Shown here: piece after piece, positions 34,093-43,134 of the stretch | Layout of the letters: each line of letters opens with the position of its first letter | How positions within the stretch are numbered: the stretch's first letter is position 1 | Assembly (NCBI GenBank): GCA_034926675.1 | Contig: JAYFQW010000002.1 | Location: 1-64,000, forward strand | Source of the DNA: Clostridia bacterium | Lineage (GTDB): Bacteria > Bacillota > DTU025 | Length of the DNA: 64,000 bases | Direction of reading: 5' to 3' | Notes under the pieces: model-generated | Seen by the model: the letters and a program-made list of their open reading frames with translations, nothing else | What the model was told of the DNA's origin: nothing | Database searches by the model: none | Translations under genes and position numbers: made by a program

Positions 34093-36006
34093 TTAGGCGC
34101 TGCGGGGTCGAGCAACTCCGGCATCTTTGCCCACACGGGCCAGAAGGTACACCAAAGCCAGAAGCGCTAGGCCTCCGAGGTCAGTGGCCCATCCGGGGAC
34201 TATGAGCAGAATCGCCGCCGCAAAGGAGATGATCCGTTGCCACCAGGGAAGCTGCCTTCGGAGCCATCCTTCGATGGCGATGGCCAGGGCGAAGACGCCC
34301 AGTATTGACGTAGCTGTCGCCAACAACAGCTCATACCACTGCCCTTCCAGAAGCAAGGCCTGATTGTATACGAACATGAACGGAACAATGAACCCTGCCA
34401 TGCCCAGTTTCCACGCACTCCAGCCAGTCTGCATCGGGTTGGCGTCCGCTATGCCGGCTGCAGCGTAGGCCGCCATGGCCACGGGAGGCGTGATGAACGA
34501 CAGACACGCGAAGTAGAATACGAACAGGTGCGCGGCTAGGGGCTGAACGCCCAGTGAGATCAGGGCCGGCGCGCCGAGCACCGCGGTGATGATGTACGCC
34601 GCCGTCGTCGGCAGGCCCATTCCCAGGACTATGCAGGCCAGCATCGTGTAGAGAAGCGTCATCGGCAGCGATCCCCGTGCCAGGTCGATTACTACCTGAG
34701 AGAACCGAACGCCGATCCCCGTAAGAGACACAACTCCGATAACGATGCCCGCTGCGCCGCATGCCGTGGCGACAGGAACCAACGTCTTTCCGCCGACCTC
34801 GAGCGCCTCTACGAGTTCCTTCCATGGGAAACGCCGTTCGCGCAGGTAGTAGTTGAGGCAGCTCACGGCGACAGTGACAGCCACCGTCCAGATCCCGGCC
34901 TTCATAGGAGACCACTGCAATGCGACGAGCATGATGACCAGGCAGACCAGTGGCACTAGAAGGTACCAGCCCTGCTTGAGAGTGGGTCCAACTTTGGGCA
35001 GTTCCTCTTTGGGAAGGCCCTTGAGGCCAAGCCGGTCGGCGCGTAGATACACCTGAACTGATGCCGAGATATAGTAGAGTACGGCTGGGAGAAGTGCGGC
35101 AATGCATATCTTCCAGTATTGCACCTCGATCATCTCGGCCATGACGAAGGCCGCCGCACCCATAACCGGCGGCATGATCTGCCCACCTGTGGAGGCTACA
35201 GCCTCGACCGCCCCCGCAAAAGCAGGCTGGTATCCAAGGCTCTTCATCAGAGGAATGGTGAATGTGCCAGTGGTTACTACGTTCGCCACGGCTGAACCCG
35301 ATATTGTGCCCATCGCCGCGCTGGAAATCACGGCTACCTGAGCCGGGCCGCCCTTACGGTGCCCCGCCACGGCAGATGAGAGGTCAAGAAAGAACTTGGC
35401 CCCGCCGAGTGTCTCCAGAAACGAGCCGAACAGTATGAAGACAGCGACGAATGTGGCCGACGCAGCCATTGGAGTGCCCAGTATTCCTTCTGTAGTCCAT
35501 GACAGTGTCTCGACCAGGCGCCAGACATCGTAGCCCTTGTGGGCGATGACCTCTGGTAGGTAAGGGCCGAGAAGAGCATAGGCCAGGGCAACTAGAGCGA
35601 CGATGACCAGAGGCCAACCCACGGTTCGGCGCGTTGCTTCGAGTACCAATACCATCAACAATAGGCCTGTCCACTGTTCCAGTCTGGTAATCCCCCAGAT
35701 ACCACGGTTCAGCACTAAGTCCGGGTTAAGTTGTGCGATGAAGTAGACTCCAAGAACTGCGGTCACTGCTGCAATGAGGAGATTCCACCGCGAAACCGCG
35801 GTGGAACCTCTGTGCTGTTTTCCATTGGCGCCATACAACAAGAACGTCAGCAGCAATGCTCCGAACAAGTGCACGAACCGCTGTATCATGGGGGAAAGGG
35901 TTCCGTAGAACGCTGTCAGCAGTTGAAACGCTGCAAGCGCCAGGGCTACTGCTGTTGCTGCGACTGCCGGATAGGTTCTAAGCCACGACTTGCCCGACGG
36001 ACCCAT
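34093..36006 (-). CDS. TRAP transporter fused permease (4TM-12TM, TAXI type)
   Basis: Membrane part of a sodium-driven TRAP transporter in which the small DctQ-like and large DctM-like subunits are one chain of 637 residues. About 16 membrane segments are visible. The DctM signature segments include SGSAVANVVTTGTFTIPLMK near residue 240, GGQIMPPVMGAAAFVMAEM near 275 and LGMGLPTTAAYII near 465. ATG at 36006 follows GGGGAATC. It pairs with the TAXI binding protein gene 61 bp upstream. Substrates of this class include 2-oxoacids and glutamate-like acids. Confidence 0.95.
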   Translation of the reverse strand: MGPSGKSWLRTYPAVAATAVALALAAFQLLTAFYGTLSPMIQRFVHLFGALLLTFLLYGANGKQHRGSTAVSRWNLLIAAVTAVLGVYFIAQLNPDLVLNRGIWGITRLEQWTGLLLMVLVLEATRRTVGWPLVIVALVALAYALLGPYLPEVIAHKGYDVWRLVETLSWTTEGILGTPMAASATFVAVFILFGSFLETLGGAKFFLDLSSAVAGHRKGGPAQVAVISSAAMGTISGSAVANVVTTGTFTIPLMKSLGYQPAFAGAVEAVASTGGQIMPPVMGAAAFVMAEMIEVQYWKICIAALLPAVLYYISASVQVYLRADRLGLKGLPKEELPKVGPTLKQGWYLLVPLVCLVIMLVALQWSPMKAGIWTVAVTVAVSCLNYYLRERRFPWKELVEALEVGGKTLVPVATACGAAGIVIGVVSLTGIGVRFSQVVIDLARGSLPMTLLYTMLACIVLGMGLPTTAAYIITAVLGAPALISLGVQPLAAHLFVFYFACLSFITPPVAMAAYAAAGIADANPMQTGWSAWKLGMAGFIVPFMFVYNQALLLEGQWYELLLATATSILGVFALAIAIEGWLRRQLPWWQRIISFAAAILLIVPGWATDLGGLALLALVYLLARVGKDAGVARPRSA

Positions 36007-36067
36007 CAGATTCCCCTCCGTTAAGACCTTTTCTTACCGCGCGTTCCGCTCCTTGTGCCCTTTGTGC

Positions 36068-37063
36068 TCACCTATTCGGTTTGAGCGCGTCGGGCACTTT
36101 CATACCCTTCGACTCAAAGAACTTGACAGCTCCAGGATGAAGCGGAACCGCTATTCCGTCGAGCGCGTCATCCAGGGTTACCTGCCTGTCTACCGAGGCG
36201 TGCGAGTTGCGCCATTCGTTTCGGTTGGAGAAGATCACGTCGAGAAGATGAAAAACGTCGTCATCGGAGAACTTGGCATTCTTGTGCGTGAACATGATGA
36301 CCCGGCTATAGGGGGTGAAGACGTCGTAGTTCACGCCAGAGTAGGTCCCTGCCTCGATCTTGGCCTTCAAGAAGTACGGATGTTCTTTGTAGAACTTGTC
36401 ATCGGCTATGGACAGCATCCGAACCTTGAACGAAGTGGTGAGATCGAGCAGGGCAGCCGATTTCAGCGGATGAGTGCATATCATAGCGTCGAGCGTGCCG
36501 TCCCGTAGTGCGCTGACCATCTCAGAGTCAGTGATGTACGACGGTTTGACATTCTTGTAGTCCAGGCCGTAGTAGGCCAGAACCATGCGGGCATCCACCT
36601 CGCCGCCGGAGCCTGGGGAGCCCACTCCGACCCGCCTGCCCTTAAGATCGGCCACCGATTTGACCGGGCTGCCGGCGGGAACGAAGATCTGAACCCATGA
36701 CCCGACAGTTGCGAACAGCGCCTGGAGCCCTTCGGCTTTCTTTCCCTGGAATATCTCAGTGCCTGTGTAGGCGAAGCTTGCTATCTCGCTCTGGGATATT
36801 CCCCATTCAACCTTGCCCTCGTCCATGTTTCTGATGTTCGCAACAGATGCCGCGCTCGACTCCGCGCTTGCAACGAACCTGTCGGAATGCTTGTTGATTG
36901 TCTCCGCCATTGCAACGCCCATAGGATACAGCGCGCCCGCCGTGCCTGCAGTCGCGATCACGAACCGACGCTTCGGGGCCGCCATCGCAGCGGTTCCCAG
37001 CAGTGTCATGCTTGCGAGGACCATTACGCAGATGAGCCTTCTTGTCATGCCATTCATTCTCAT
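36068..37063 (-). CDS. TAXI-family TRAP transporter solute-binding protein
   Basis: Secreted binding protein with a Sec signal peptide (residues 1-28, ending AAMAAP). The mature part starts RRFVIATAGTAGALYPMGVA, the TAXI-family ligand loop, followed by VEWGISQSEIASFAYTGTE near 95 and RVGVGSPGSGGEVDARMVL near 145. ATG at 37063 follows GGAGG. Works with the fused permease downstream. In one apparent operon with an IclR regulator and an EPSP-synthase-like gene, hence its ligand may be the substrate or product of that enzyme. Confidence 0.94.
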   Translation of the reverse strand: MRMNGMTRRLICVMVLASMTLLGTAAMAAPKRRFVIATAGTAGALYPMGVAMAETINKHSDRFVASAESSAASVANIRNMDEGKVEWGISQSEIASFAYTGTEIFQGKKAEGLQALFATVGSWVQIFVPAGSPVKSVADLKGRRVGVGSPGSGGEVDARMVLAYYGLDYKNVKPSYITDSEMVSALRDGTLDAMICTHPLKSAALLDLTTSFKVRMLSIADDKFYKEHPYFLKAKIEAGTYSGVNYDVFTPYSRVIMFTHKNAKFSDDDVFHLLDVIFSNRNEWRNSHASVDRQVTLDDALDGIAVPLHPGAVKFFESKGMKVPDALKPNR

Positions 37064-37163
37064 GGAATTCCGCCTCCTACTAGTAGTGCATGTGGTGCAT
37101 GCTTACTCCACTGTGGACTGACTACTGTAGACTGACTCCAGTATTGGCCTGCCTCAACATGGA

Positions 37164-38474
37164 CTACCTTGCGTACTCCGGTTCCCCCTCAAGTTCAAAC
37201 GGCGCTCCCAGGGAGGTCATGACCTCGAAGAATGTGGGGAAAGACACTCCTACATACTCAGCATTGCTAATGGTCGTAGTTCCGCTGGCGACCAGAGCCG
37301 CGCAGGCCGAGGCCATCACAATGCGATGATCATGCCTTCCATCTATCTGCGCGCCCTTCAGTTCGCTTCGCTCGATGACCAGCCTGTCATCAGCCTCCCA
37401 GTATAGCTTGCCGCCCATCTTGAGCAGCTCTTCGTAGATCGACCTTGGGCGGTCAGTCTCCTTCAGCCTTGAAGCGTGCAGGTTATAGAGCACGGTGCGC
37501 CCCTCGGCCTGGGCGCCCAGCACCGCCAGGATGGGGGGTGCATCTGGGATATCGCCACAGTCGATCTCCATGCCATGCAGGGTTTTGCCGCCGCGCACAC
37601 GTATGCCGCCCTGGCCATCGTTCTTGACCTCTACATCGGCGCCCATATCTCTGAGAATGCGGATAATGTCCTTGTCTCCCTGTGCATCGAACATGTCCAG
37701 ACCGTGCAGGGTGATATCCGAATCCGTGATCGCCGCCGACACCAGTGGGAAGCATGCCGATTCCCAGTCGGAGGGAACAGATCCTTCAAAGGCCTTGTAT
37801 CTCTGGCCTCCAGGCACATTGAAGAGCTTCCAGTCGGTGTTGGTGAACTGCACGCCGAGACGATCAAGCCAGCGCAGGGTCATGTCAATGTATGGCTTTT
37901 CCTGCAGGTTGTCGACTTCGACAGTAATGCCCTTCTCGGTGAGCGGACCGATCATCAGCAGGGGAGTGAGCCACTGCGAGTTGACCCCGGGAAGACTGGT
38001 CGAGCCGCCCACTACAGGGCCGCTGCAGACGATAGGCGCCGTGCCCGAATTGGGTCGTGTCGTGAAGGATCTAGCGCCCAGATCATTCAGGGCCTTCACC
38101 AGTGGGCCCGAAGGTCTGCGCCTTATCTGATAGTCGCCGGTCACCACGGCCCAGCCGTTCCTGACGTGGCTTGCCACCGCAGTGATGATGTAGAGAGTGG
38201 TGCCGCTGTTGCCCACGTTCAGTATGTCGGACGGAGCATCGAGATCCGGGCCTACGCCGTCGACAACCCAGGCGTCGCTGCCAACTTCGATCTTGGCGCC
38301 CAGAGTGCGGCACACCTCAACCGTTGAATAGCAATCCACACTGTGTACCGGGTTATGGATCACAGATCTTCCTGGAGCAAGCGTTGCTAACACGACAGCC
38401 CTGGTGGTGTTGGACTTGGAGCCCGAAATGGTAGCCTCTCCGCGTAGGACTCCGGACCTTGCTGTACACTGCAT
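37164..38474 (-). CDS. EPSP-synthase-family enzyme with altered active site
   Basis: Clearly of the enolpyruvyl transferase fold: GSKSNTTRAVVLATL near residue 17, GNSGTTLYIIT near 78, IRRRPSGPLV near 103, VNSQWLTPLLM near 150, KPYIDMTL near 190, IPDAPPILAV near 315, RLKETDRPRSI near 340, DHRIVMASACAAL near 390. Aligned from memory with E. coli AroA, the Arg after GNxGTT (R100) is Tyr, the C-terminal K411 (usual AKSFP) is Val (GVSFP), and S169 is Asn, while the equivalents of K22, R124, D313, E341, R344 and R386 remain. ATG 38474 follows GGAGGG. No other shikimate gene is near. It may be a paralogue with another substrate. Confidence 0.85.
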   Translation of the reverse strand: MQCTARSGVLRGEATISGSKSNTTRAVVLATLAPGRSVIHNPVHSVDCYSTVEVCRTLGAKIEVGSDAWVVDGVGPDLDAPSDILNVGNSGTTLYIITAVASHVRNGWAVVTGDYQIRRRPSGPLVKALNDLGARSFTTRPNSGTAPIVCSGPVVGGSTSLPGVNSQWLTPLLMIGPLTEKGITVEVDNLQEKPYIDMTLRWLDRLGVQFTNTDWKLFNVPGGQRYKAFEGSVPSDWESACFPLVSAAITDSDITLHGLDMFDAQGDKDIIRILRDMGADVEVKNDGQGGIRVRGGKTLHGMEIDCGDIPDAPPILAVLGAQAEGRTVLYNLHASRLKETDRPRSIYEELLKMGGKLYWEADDRLVIERSELKGAQIDGRHDHRIVMASACAALVASGTTTISNAEYVGVSFPTFFEVMTSLGAPFELEGEPEYAR

Positions 38475-38529
38475 TGCTGCGGACCCTCCTGTCTTCTGGA
38501 CTGTGTTTGATGCCTTTTCGGTTGTGCGC

Positions 38530-39393
38530 CTATTCATGCAGTTGCCCGCGGACGAGCACTGCCCGGTACCCCATGAGCTTTGACAACTCCGCCGCGGAAG
38601 CACGGACCGCGTTCAGATCCCTGGCACAAACGTCATCATTCCACGTAGCGGTGGGCATGAGCACGGCGAGACCCGCGACCACTCTTCCGTCGACCCCCAT
38701 GATCGGCGCAGCAACCCCTGCGACTCCATCGGTCGTCTCATCCACGGCGATGGCGTAGCCAGACTGACGCACCCTGGCCAGTTCTGCGATGAACTCCTCC
38801 TCCGAAACAAAGGCCCGGCGAGCGCGCTTCACCAGTGGGCTTGCCTTAAGCACCTCACGAACATGTTGTTCAGGCGTGTAGGCCAAGAGGAGTTTGCCGA
38901 GGATTCCGTAGTTGATGGGCCTCACCTGACCCACCTCGGATACTACTCGCAACGGGGCCCGACTGTCGCGTCGGTCCACATACACCAGTTCGCCATCTTC
39001 AATCACGCCAAGGAGAACAGTTCCAGAGGTGCTGGCTGCCAACGCGTCCAGCACTGGCTGTGCCTTTTCCCTGAGAGTAAAGCCCGATAGCACGATGGCT
39101 CCACGCTCCAGCACATGAAGGCCTAGGGAGTAGATTCCAGTTCGCTCGTCTTGCCTCAACCATCCTCGCCGCTGCAGCACCCTGATAAGTCGATGAGTGG
39201 TCGGCACAGGCAGATCAACAGCCCGCGCGATCTCAGTCAGTGTGAGTTCCCTCTGCTGGAAGCTGAAGCAATCCAATATGTCAAAAGCGCGTTCAACCGA
39301 GCGTACGGTCTTAGCGCCAGTTTCATCCGGAGATACGGCTACGCTTGATCGACATTCCGCTGTTCCCGATTCCCTGTCATCCCTGGCGGACAT
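38530..39393 (-). CDS. IclR-family transcriptional regulator
   Basis: N-terminal winged helix (SVERAFDILDCFSFQQRELT, then LTEIARAVDLPVPTTHRLIRVL, about residues 32-80) and a C-terminal IclR effector domain with GTVLLGVIEDGELVYVDR near 122, PINYGILGKLLLAY near 160 and AVDETTDGVAGVAAPI near 218. Such proteins sense organic acids or aromatic intermediates. ATG at 39393, or the GTG codons just before it, is the start; the frame is open upstream but contains the operators. It overlaps nothing and precedes the EPSP-synthase-like gene by 55 bp. Confidence 0.92.
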   Translation of the reverse strand: MSARDDRESGTAECRSSVAVSPDETGAKTVRSVERAFDILDCFSFQQRELTLTEIARAVDLPVPTTHRLIRVLQRRGWLRQDERTGIYSLGLHVLERGAIVLSGFTLREKAQPVLDALAASTSGTVLLGVIEDGELVYVDRRDSRAPLRVVSEVGQVRPINYGILGKLLLAYTPEQHVREVLKASPLVKRARRAFVSEEEFIAELARVRQSGYAIAVDETTDGVAGVAAPIMGVDGRVVAGLAVLMPTATWNDDVCARDLNAVRASAAELSKLMGYRAVLVRGQLHE

Positions 39394-39406
39394 GCTCACC
39401 ACCGAC

Positions 39407-39441
39407 TTCCACTCTGTGAAATAGCCTTTCGCTCTGTGACA
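39407..39441 (-). promoter_or_regulatory. Tandem operator boxes upstream of the IclR gene
   Basis: Two boxes with a start-to-start distance of exactly 20 bp, on the plus strand TTCCAC-TCT-GTGAAA (39407-39421) and TTTCGC-TCT-GTGACA (39427-39441). Each is an imperfect 6-3-6 inverted repeat. Two turns of spacing is suited to a dimer-of-dimers such as IclR. The 11-mer TTTCGCTCTGT also occurs at 16835-16845 beside the GntR operator. The remaining gap to 39903 holds nothing I can recognise. Confidence 0.5.
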
Positions 39442-39903
39442 TTCTGATATTTCGATTCGTCTTCTCAAACTCCTTCTATCCCCAGGAATTTTCGCATACT
39501 CACTCTTGGCCGGTTCTCTGGCAGCGCTGATGGGTTCCTGTAGGGCAGGCTGATTCCCGCGACGGCATCGGGGCAAATTGGCTGGATTCAGGAATGGAGA
39601 ACACCCAGCCAGGCATGATAGGCATCCAACTCCGAGTGAACCCAACCAAGCTCGCGCGGTATGGAGTGAAGATAGCGACGCAGGGCATAGGCCGGAAGGC
39701 ATGCACCTGGCCTTACTTCTATACTGTGAGTAATATAGAGAGTCAACTAGGTTCCGTAGGATGGGAACCAGATTGGAGTCTCCTGGTCCAAGTGGTCGAG
39801 GCAGCTCCGCCGAAACAGACAGACGATCAATTGGGGCAGCATTGCTCAAAGGCTGCCGTAGAGAAGCTGCAGACCAGGATGGCGAGTTGCCTGCTGGCTT
39901 ACC

Positions 39904-40926
39904 CTACCATCTGTTCCTCACCTTCTCGGCAAATCCTAGGAAGTCCGCAACCTGAAGAACAGCGCCGTCATCCAAAACCGCCTTCCCGGTGAACCTCCCG
40001 AATACCTGATGCTGCGTGGACTCGATGAAGACCGCGTTCGTGCTCGCGAACCTATCCACGATAGGCAAGAAGTCCATTTCGAATCTGTGATCGTTCGATG
40101 TGAACGTCCACGGCGCCAGGTAATCATCGTGTGGAATCAGGAACTCCACCTGGTCAAGCTTGTGGGCCTTGTTCTTGTAGAAGATCATATTCTCCGACGC
40201 GGCGGACGTATCTCCGAACCCGTATCCAATGTTGAAGCCGAATGGTTCGCCGTCCAGGACTCCCGAGGCCGAACCCCAATACCAGGTGTTAGAGTATGTC
40301 CACACTCCTCTGCCCCAGTCTAGGACGCCGAAGGCCTTTCTTGCCTCAAACACCCTCTCCTCGCTGCCGATCGTGATGCGCCCCTGCGCCGGCATGCAGT
40401 TGATCTTCTGGTTATAGTAGAAGGCGCGCGGCGCTCCAGCGAACGGAGTCACGATCGCCATGGAATCCGATGGATCAGGTTGCGTCAGTTCGATGTGCGC
40501 AATCAGGGATCTGCCGTGGTCGAAATTCGGGAAGTCGGCATCTATCACCCTGCGCTGGCCGTCCTTCTCGAAGCGCACCTTCGCCGCCTTGTTCTCGAAG
40601 ACGACATCTCCATCTGTCGATGTGGGCGGCATGTTGAATCTGCCGAGCGGAAACGCCGTGGTCACGGTCTTAGTGACATTGTACGGTCTATCAAAATCCA
40701 GATAGCTGGCTGATGCCGTGCCCATGAACCCGATGTCGGCAACCGTGAACGCCACGCCAAAGGAGTCAGAGAGAACGCAGTAGTAGTCCCACTCCTTGAT
40801 CCGTAGCCCCGACGCCTTGATCCGTCGCCGATCATACCGCAAGAGCAAGTCCTTGGCCCAGCCCACCTGCATCAGACGTCCAGTATCGTCGTGCAAGTCA
40901 GACGCTTTGGTGATCTCCCTCTGCAT
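39904..40926 (-). CDS. DUF2804 family protein
   Basis: A 340-residue protein rich in beta strands and aromatic residues, matching the DUF2804 family as I remember it: RRRIKASGLRIKEWDYYCVL near residue 34, GGVLDWGRGVWTY-like FGVLDWGRGVWTYSNTWYW near 205 and a lipocalin-like end. No signal peptide or membrane segment. ATG at 40926 follows GGGGGAGAG. Function unknown for the family. Transcribed alone, divergent from degV. Confidence 0.8.
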   Translation of the reverse strand: MQREITKASDLHDDTGRLMQVGWAKDLLLRYDRRRIKASGLRIKEWDYYCVLSDSFGVAFTVADIGFMGTASASYLDFDRPYNVTKTVTTAFPLGRFNMPPTSTDGDVVFENKAAKVRFEKDGQRRVIDADFPNFDHGRSLIAHIELTQPDPSDSMAIVTPFAGAPRAFYYNQKINCMPAQGRITIGSEERVFEARKAFGVLDWGRGVWTYSNTWYWGSASGVLDGEPFGFNIGYGFGDTSAASENMIFYKNKAHKLDQVEFLIPHDDYLAPWTFTSNDHRFEMDFLPIVDRFASTNAVFIESTQHQVFGRFTGKAVLDDGAVLQVADFLGFAEKVRNRW

Positions 40927-41060
40927 GCGCCCACTCTCCCCCTCACTTGGATTCAGTTGTACAGCCGCCGAGCGCCGCCAGGCGAGGCAACTGCACCGCT
41001 AAGGAAAATACTATCATTGGCGCCGACGCAACGCCACTCACCATCTGGAGGCACGAGTAG

Positions 41061-41924
41061 ATGCACATAGTAACCGATAGTGGGGCGGACTTCCTGCCCG
41101 AGCAGCTCGGCGGCAGCGAGATGAGCATGGCTTCTCTAACCCTCACTATTGCAGGGCGCACCTACAGAAGCGGTGTGGACATCACATCTGAGGAGTTCTA
41201 CCGCCTGCTGCGCGACACCCAGAGTTTCGCAGCGACATCTCAACCGTCGCCAGGCGACTTCTCCGACATTTATCGGCGGTTGGCAGAGTCCGATAGGGAG
41301 ATCCTCTCCATCCATATGTCATCAGGGTTGAGCGGCACGCTGAACGCTGCCCGGCTGGGCGCTGCGGCCGTGCCCAAAGCCGACGTTGCCTTCTACGACA
41401 CGCGCACCCTCTCGGCAGGTTTGGGCTGGCACGTTGAAATGGCCCTCCGCGCAATGCGAGCCGGCTGGAGCAGAGAGCGCATCCTGTCGATGCTCGAGCA
41501 GGTCTCATCCGCCACGGAAACGCTTTTCACCCTCCCGACGCTCAGGTATCTGATCCATGGGGGACGCATCAGCCATCTCAAAGGCCTTCTAGCTCAGGTG
41601 CTCGACATCAAGCCCGTGATCGGCGTGGAGAAGAAGGGCGGAACCTACGTCACCCGGGGCCAGGCAAGGACCTTCGGCAGAGCATTGATTCGCCTTGTGG
41701 ACATCGCAGCGGACATGGTTGAGAAAGAAGCCGAGATCAGAGCACAGATAGTGCACGGCTACAACCCCGAGGGCGTGGCCAAGCTCCGAGCGGAAGTTGA
41801 GAAGCGTTTCACCGTCAGGTGGGTTGGAACAACTCAGATCGCTCCCGTGCTCGGTGCGCATACAGGCCCGGGCGTAGTCGGGCTGATCTTCGCGCCCGAG
41901 AAGGCGCTGCCATTCATCCCATAG
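41061..41924 (+). CDS. DegV family fatty-acid-binding protein
   Basis: Binds fatty acids; in Gram-positive bacteria family members (FakB) present fatty acids to the kinase FakA. The N-terminus IVTDSGADFLPEQL and the lipid-carboxylate site region TSQPSPGDFSDIYR near residue 60 and HMSSGLSGTLNAAR near 92 are typical, as is the C-terminal HTGPGVVGLIF. 287 residues. ATG at 41061 follows GGAGG. No fakA-like gene is nearby. Confidence 0.93.
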   Translation: MHIVTDSGADFLPEQLGGSEMSMASLTLTIAGRTYRSGVDITSEEFYRLLRDTQSFAATSQPSPGDFSDIYRRLAESDREILSIHMSSGLSGTLNAARLGAAAVPKADVAFYDTRTLSAGLGWHVEMALRAMRAGWSRERILSMLEQVSSATETLFTLPTLRYLIHGGRISHLKGLLAQVLDIKPVIGVEKKGGTYVTRGQARTFGRALIRLVDIAADMVEKEAEIRAQIVHGYNPEGVAKLRAEVEKRFTVRWVGTTQIAPVLGAHTGPGVVGLIFAPEKALPFIP

Positions 41925-42005
41925 CAGGAGGCCAACAGCAAAGGCAGCAATGATTTGGGGATCTACTGCCTAGCATATAAGGCACATGGGCCATCGTTGT
42001 CTGCC

Positions 42006-42386
42006 CTACTCTGCGTCAAGTTGGTGTTCCAGGATCTCTCTGATTCGTCGTTCGAGCTCTTCCAGATCAAGAGCAGCCTCTTCTTTGATGCTCTTCCGTA
42101 ACATTGGGCCAATCTGCTCAATGTCATCTAGGAGGTCCTGAATAAGCTCAAGGGCAGCCGTAGCTTCCAGGACTTCTGTTGGGGTCTTCACAATACTTGC
42201 GAGAATCGAAGTTTCGGTTCTTGAGGCGATAAGAGGGGTGGGCAGCTGTTCAACGTACACCTTGGTACGACGGCCGGGTCCTCGTTCGTCTTCTATGGGA
42301 TCGAGGGCGATGATTCTGTCCGAACGTACATATTTGCCATAGCCCAAAGGAACGATAGCCTGTTCCCTGATTTCCACATAACTCAC
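42006..42386 (-). CDS. RemA/DUF370-like protein with C-terminal helical extension
   Basis: The N-terminal part (IVPLGYGKYVRSDRIIAL then PGRRTKVYVEQLPTPLIASR then TETSILASI) resembles RemA/DUF370 DNA-binding proteins of Bacillota (pattern NYVxxxRIVAI ... GRKTRAVIIxxSxHVILSAxQPETI). The last 60 residues form a charged, probably coiled-coil tail (LEATAALELIQDLLDDIEQI, EELERRIREILEH). GTG 42386 gives the usual short N-terminus; a longer frame from 42509 without ribosome site is possible. RemA-type proteins regulate matrix genes in Bacillus; here it lies beside an FMN-binding protein and its role is open. Confidence 0.55.
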   Translation of the reverse strand: MSYVEIREQAIVPLGYGKYVRSDRIIALDPIEDERGPGRRTKVYVEQLPTPLIASRTETSILASIVKTPTEVLEATAALELIQDLLDDIEQIGPMLRKSIKEEAALDLEELERRIREILEHQLDAE

Positions 42387-42524
42387 GCTCCCTGCCTGCT
42401 CCCGATTAGGCTTTCCAGGGCCCACATGCACTAATCGTCGCAATCCGTGTTCTTCGTCAGTGATAAGACAGCGCAGGTCATGTGCCATGGCAAAGTGGCG
42501 ATGAGTCACATGGACTCACGTGGG

Positions 42525-42914
42525 TCAGCGCCGCTGCTTGGTTTCGACAAGTGCGTTCTCGACTGCCTTGAGAAAGGCCTTAGTTGTGATAGTCGCTCCA
42601 CTGACCGTGTCCACCTGGAGAGACTGGGCTTCGATGACTTCGTTGATGGCCTTGCGCGTCACCTCGGACTGGTACTGGATGTCCCGAACGACATCAATTG
42701 CAGTCACCCTGCCCGACGCCACCGTAACCTTAACCTTGTTGGACCAGCGCCCACCCTTGTACTGCCCTGTGTATACGCCATCCCTGAGCCCTGAAAAGTC
42801 CACGGCACTAATGAGAAGGCTTTTGATCCCCCTCCTACCGACCATGTCGCGTATGACCGCTCCTCCGATTACGGCAACCAATCCAGTGACAATCCAGAAC
42901 ATTATCTTCAGCAT
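42525..42914 (-). CDS. FMN-binding domain membrane protein
   Basis: About 129 residues: one N-terminal membrane anchor (MLKIMFWIVTGLVAVIGGAV) and an outside FMN-binding domain with DGVYTGQYKGG near residue 45 and the covalent flavinylation motif DTVSGATIT near 100, where FMN would be attached to the threonine by ApbE. It belongs to extracytosolic electron transfer proteins (RnfG/NqrC-like family). ATG at 42914 follows GGGGAGAGG. No apbE in the window. Confidence 0.85.
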   Translation of the reverse strand: MLKIMFWIVTGLVAVIGGAVIRDMVGRRGIKSLLISAVDFSGLRDGVYTGQYKGGRWSNKVKVTVASGRVTAIDVVRDIQYQSEVTRKAINEVIEAQSLQVDTVSGATITTKAFLKAVENALVETKQRR

Positions 42915-43134
42915 CTTGTCCTCTCCCCTCTGTAAATGGATAGTGTTCAATCGCGCCCCTCTTACCAGCAGGAAAGCAACCTTTCAGGCATCTGTCCCGC
43001 CTCGGGCGCCCGCGCAAATGCCTTCAAGCTAAGCAGCATTTCGCTCGATCCCGGAGGAGCGTTCCTGTTCACTGTCTGCGTACTGCTATGCCACTATTCG
43101 ATGTTCGTCGGTCTGCACCTTTCGTCAACCGCCC

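Noticed and set aside
37101-37134. 14-bp near-tandem repeat (TGTGGACTGACTAC/TGTAGACTGACTCC) upstream of the TAXI gene as an operator
   Set aside because: It has no dyad symmetry, only two imperfect copies and no promoter context; probably slippage in a short gap.
38530-39849. IclR protein extended to 439 residues
   Set aside because: The extra N-terminus has no homology and contains the tandem operator boxes; the domain begins normally from 39393.
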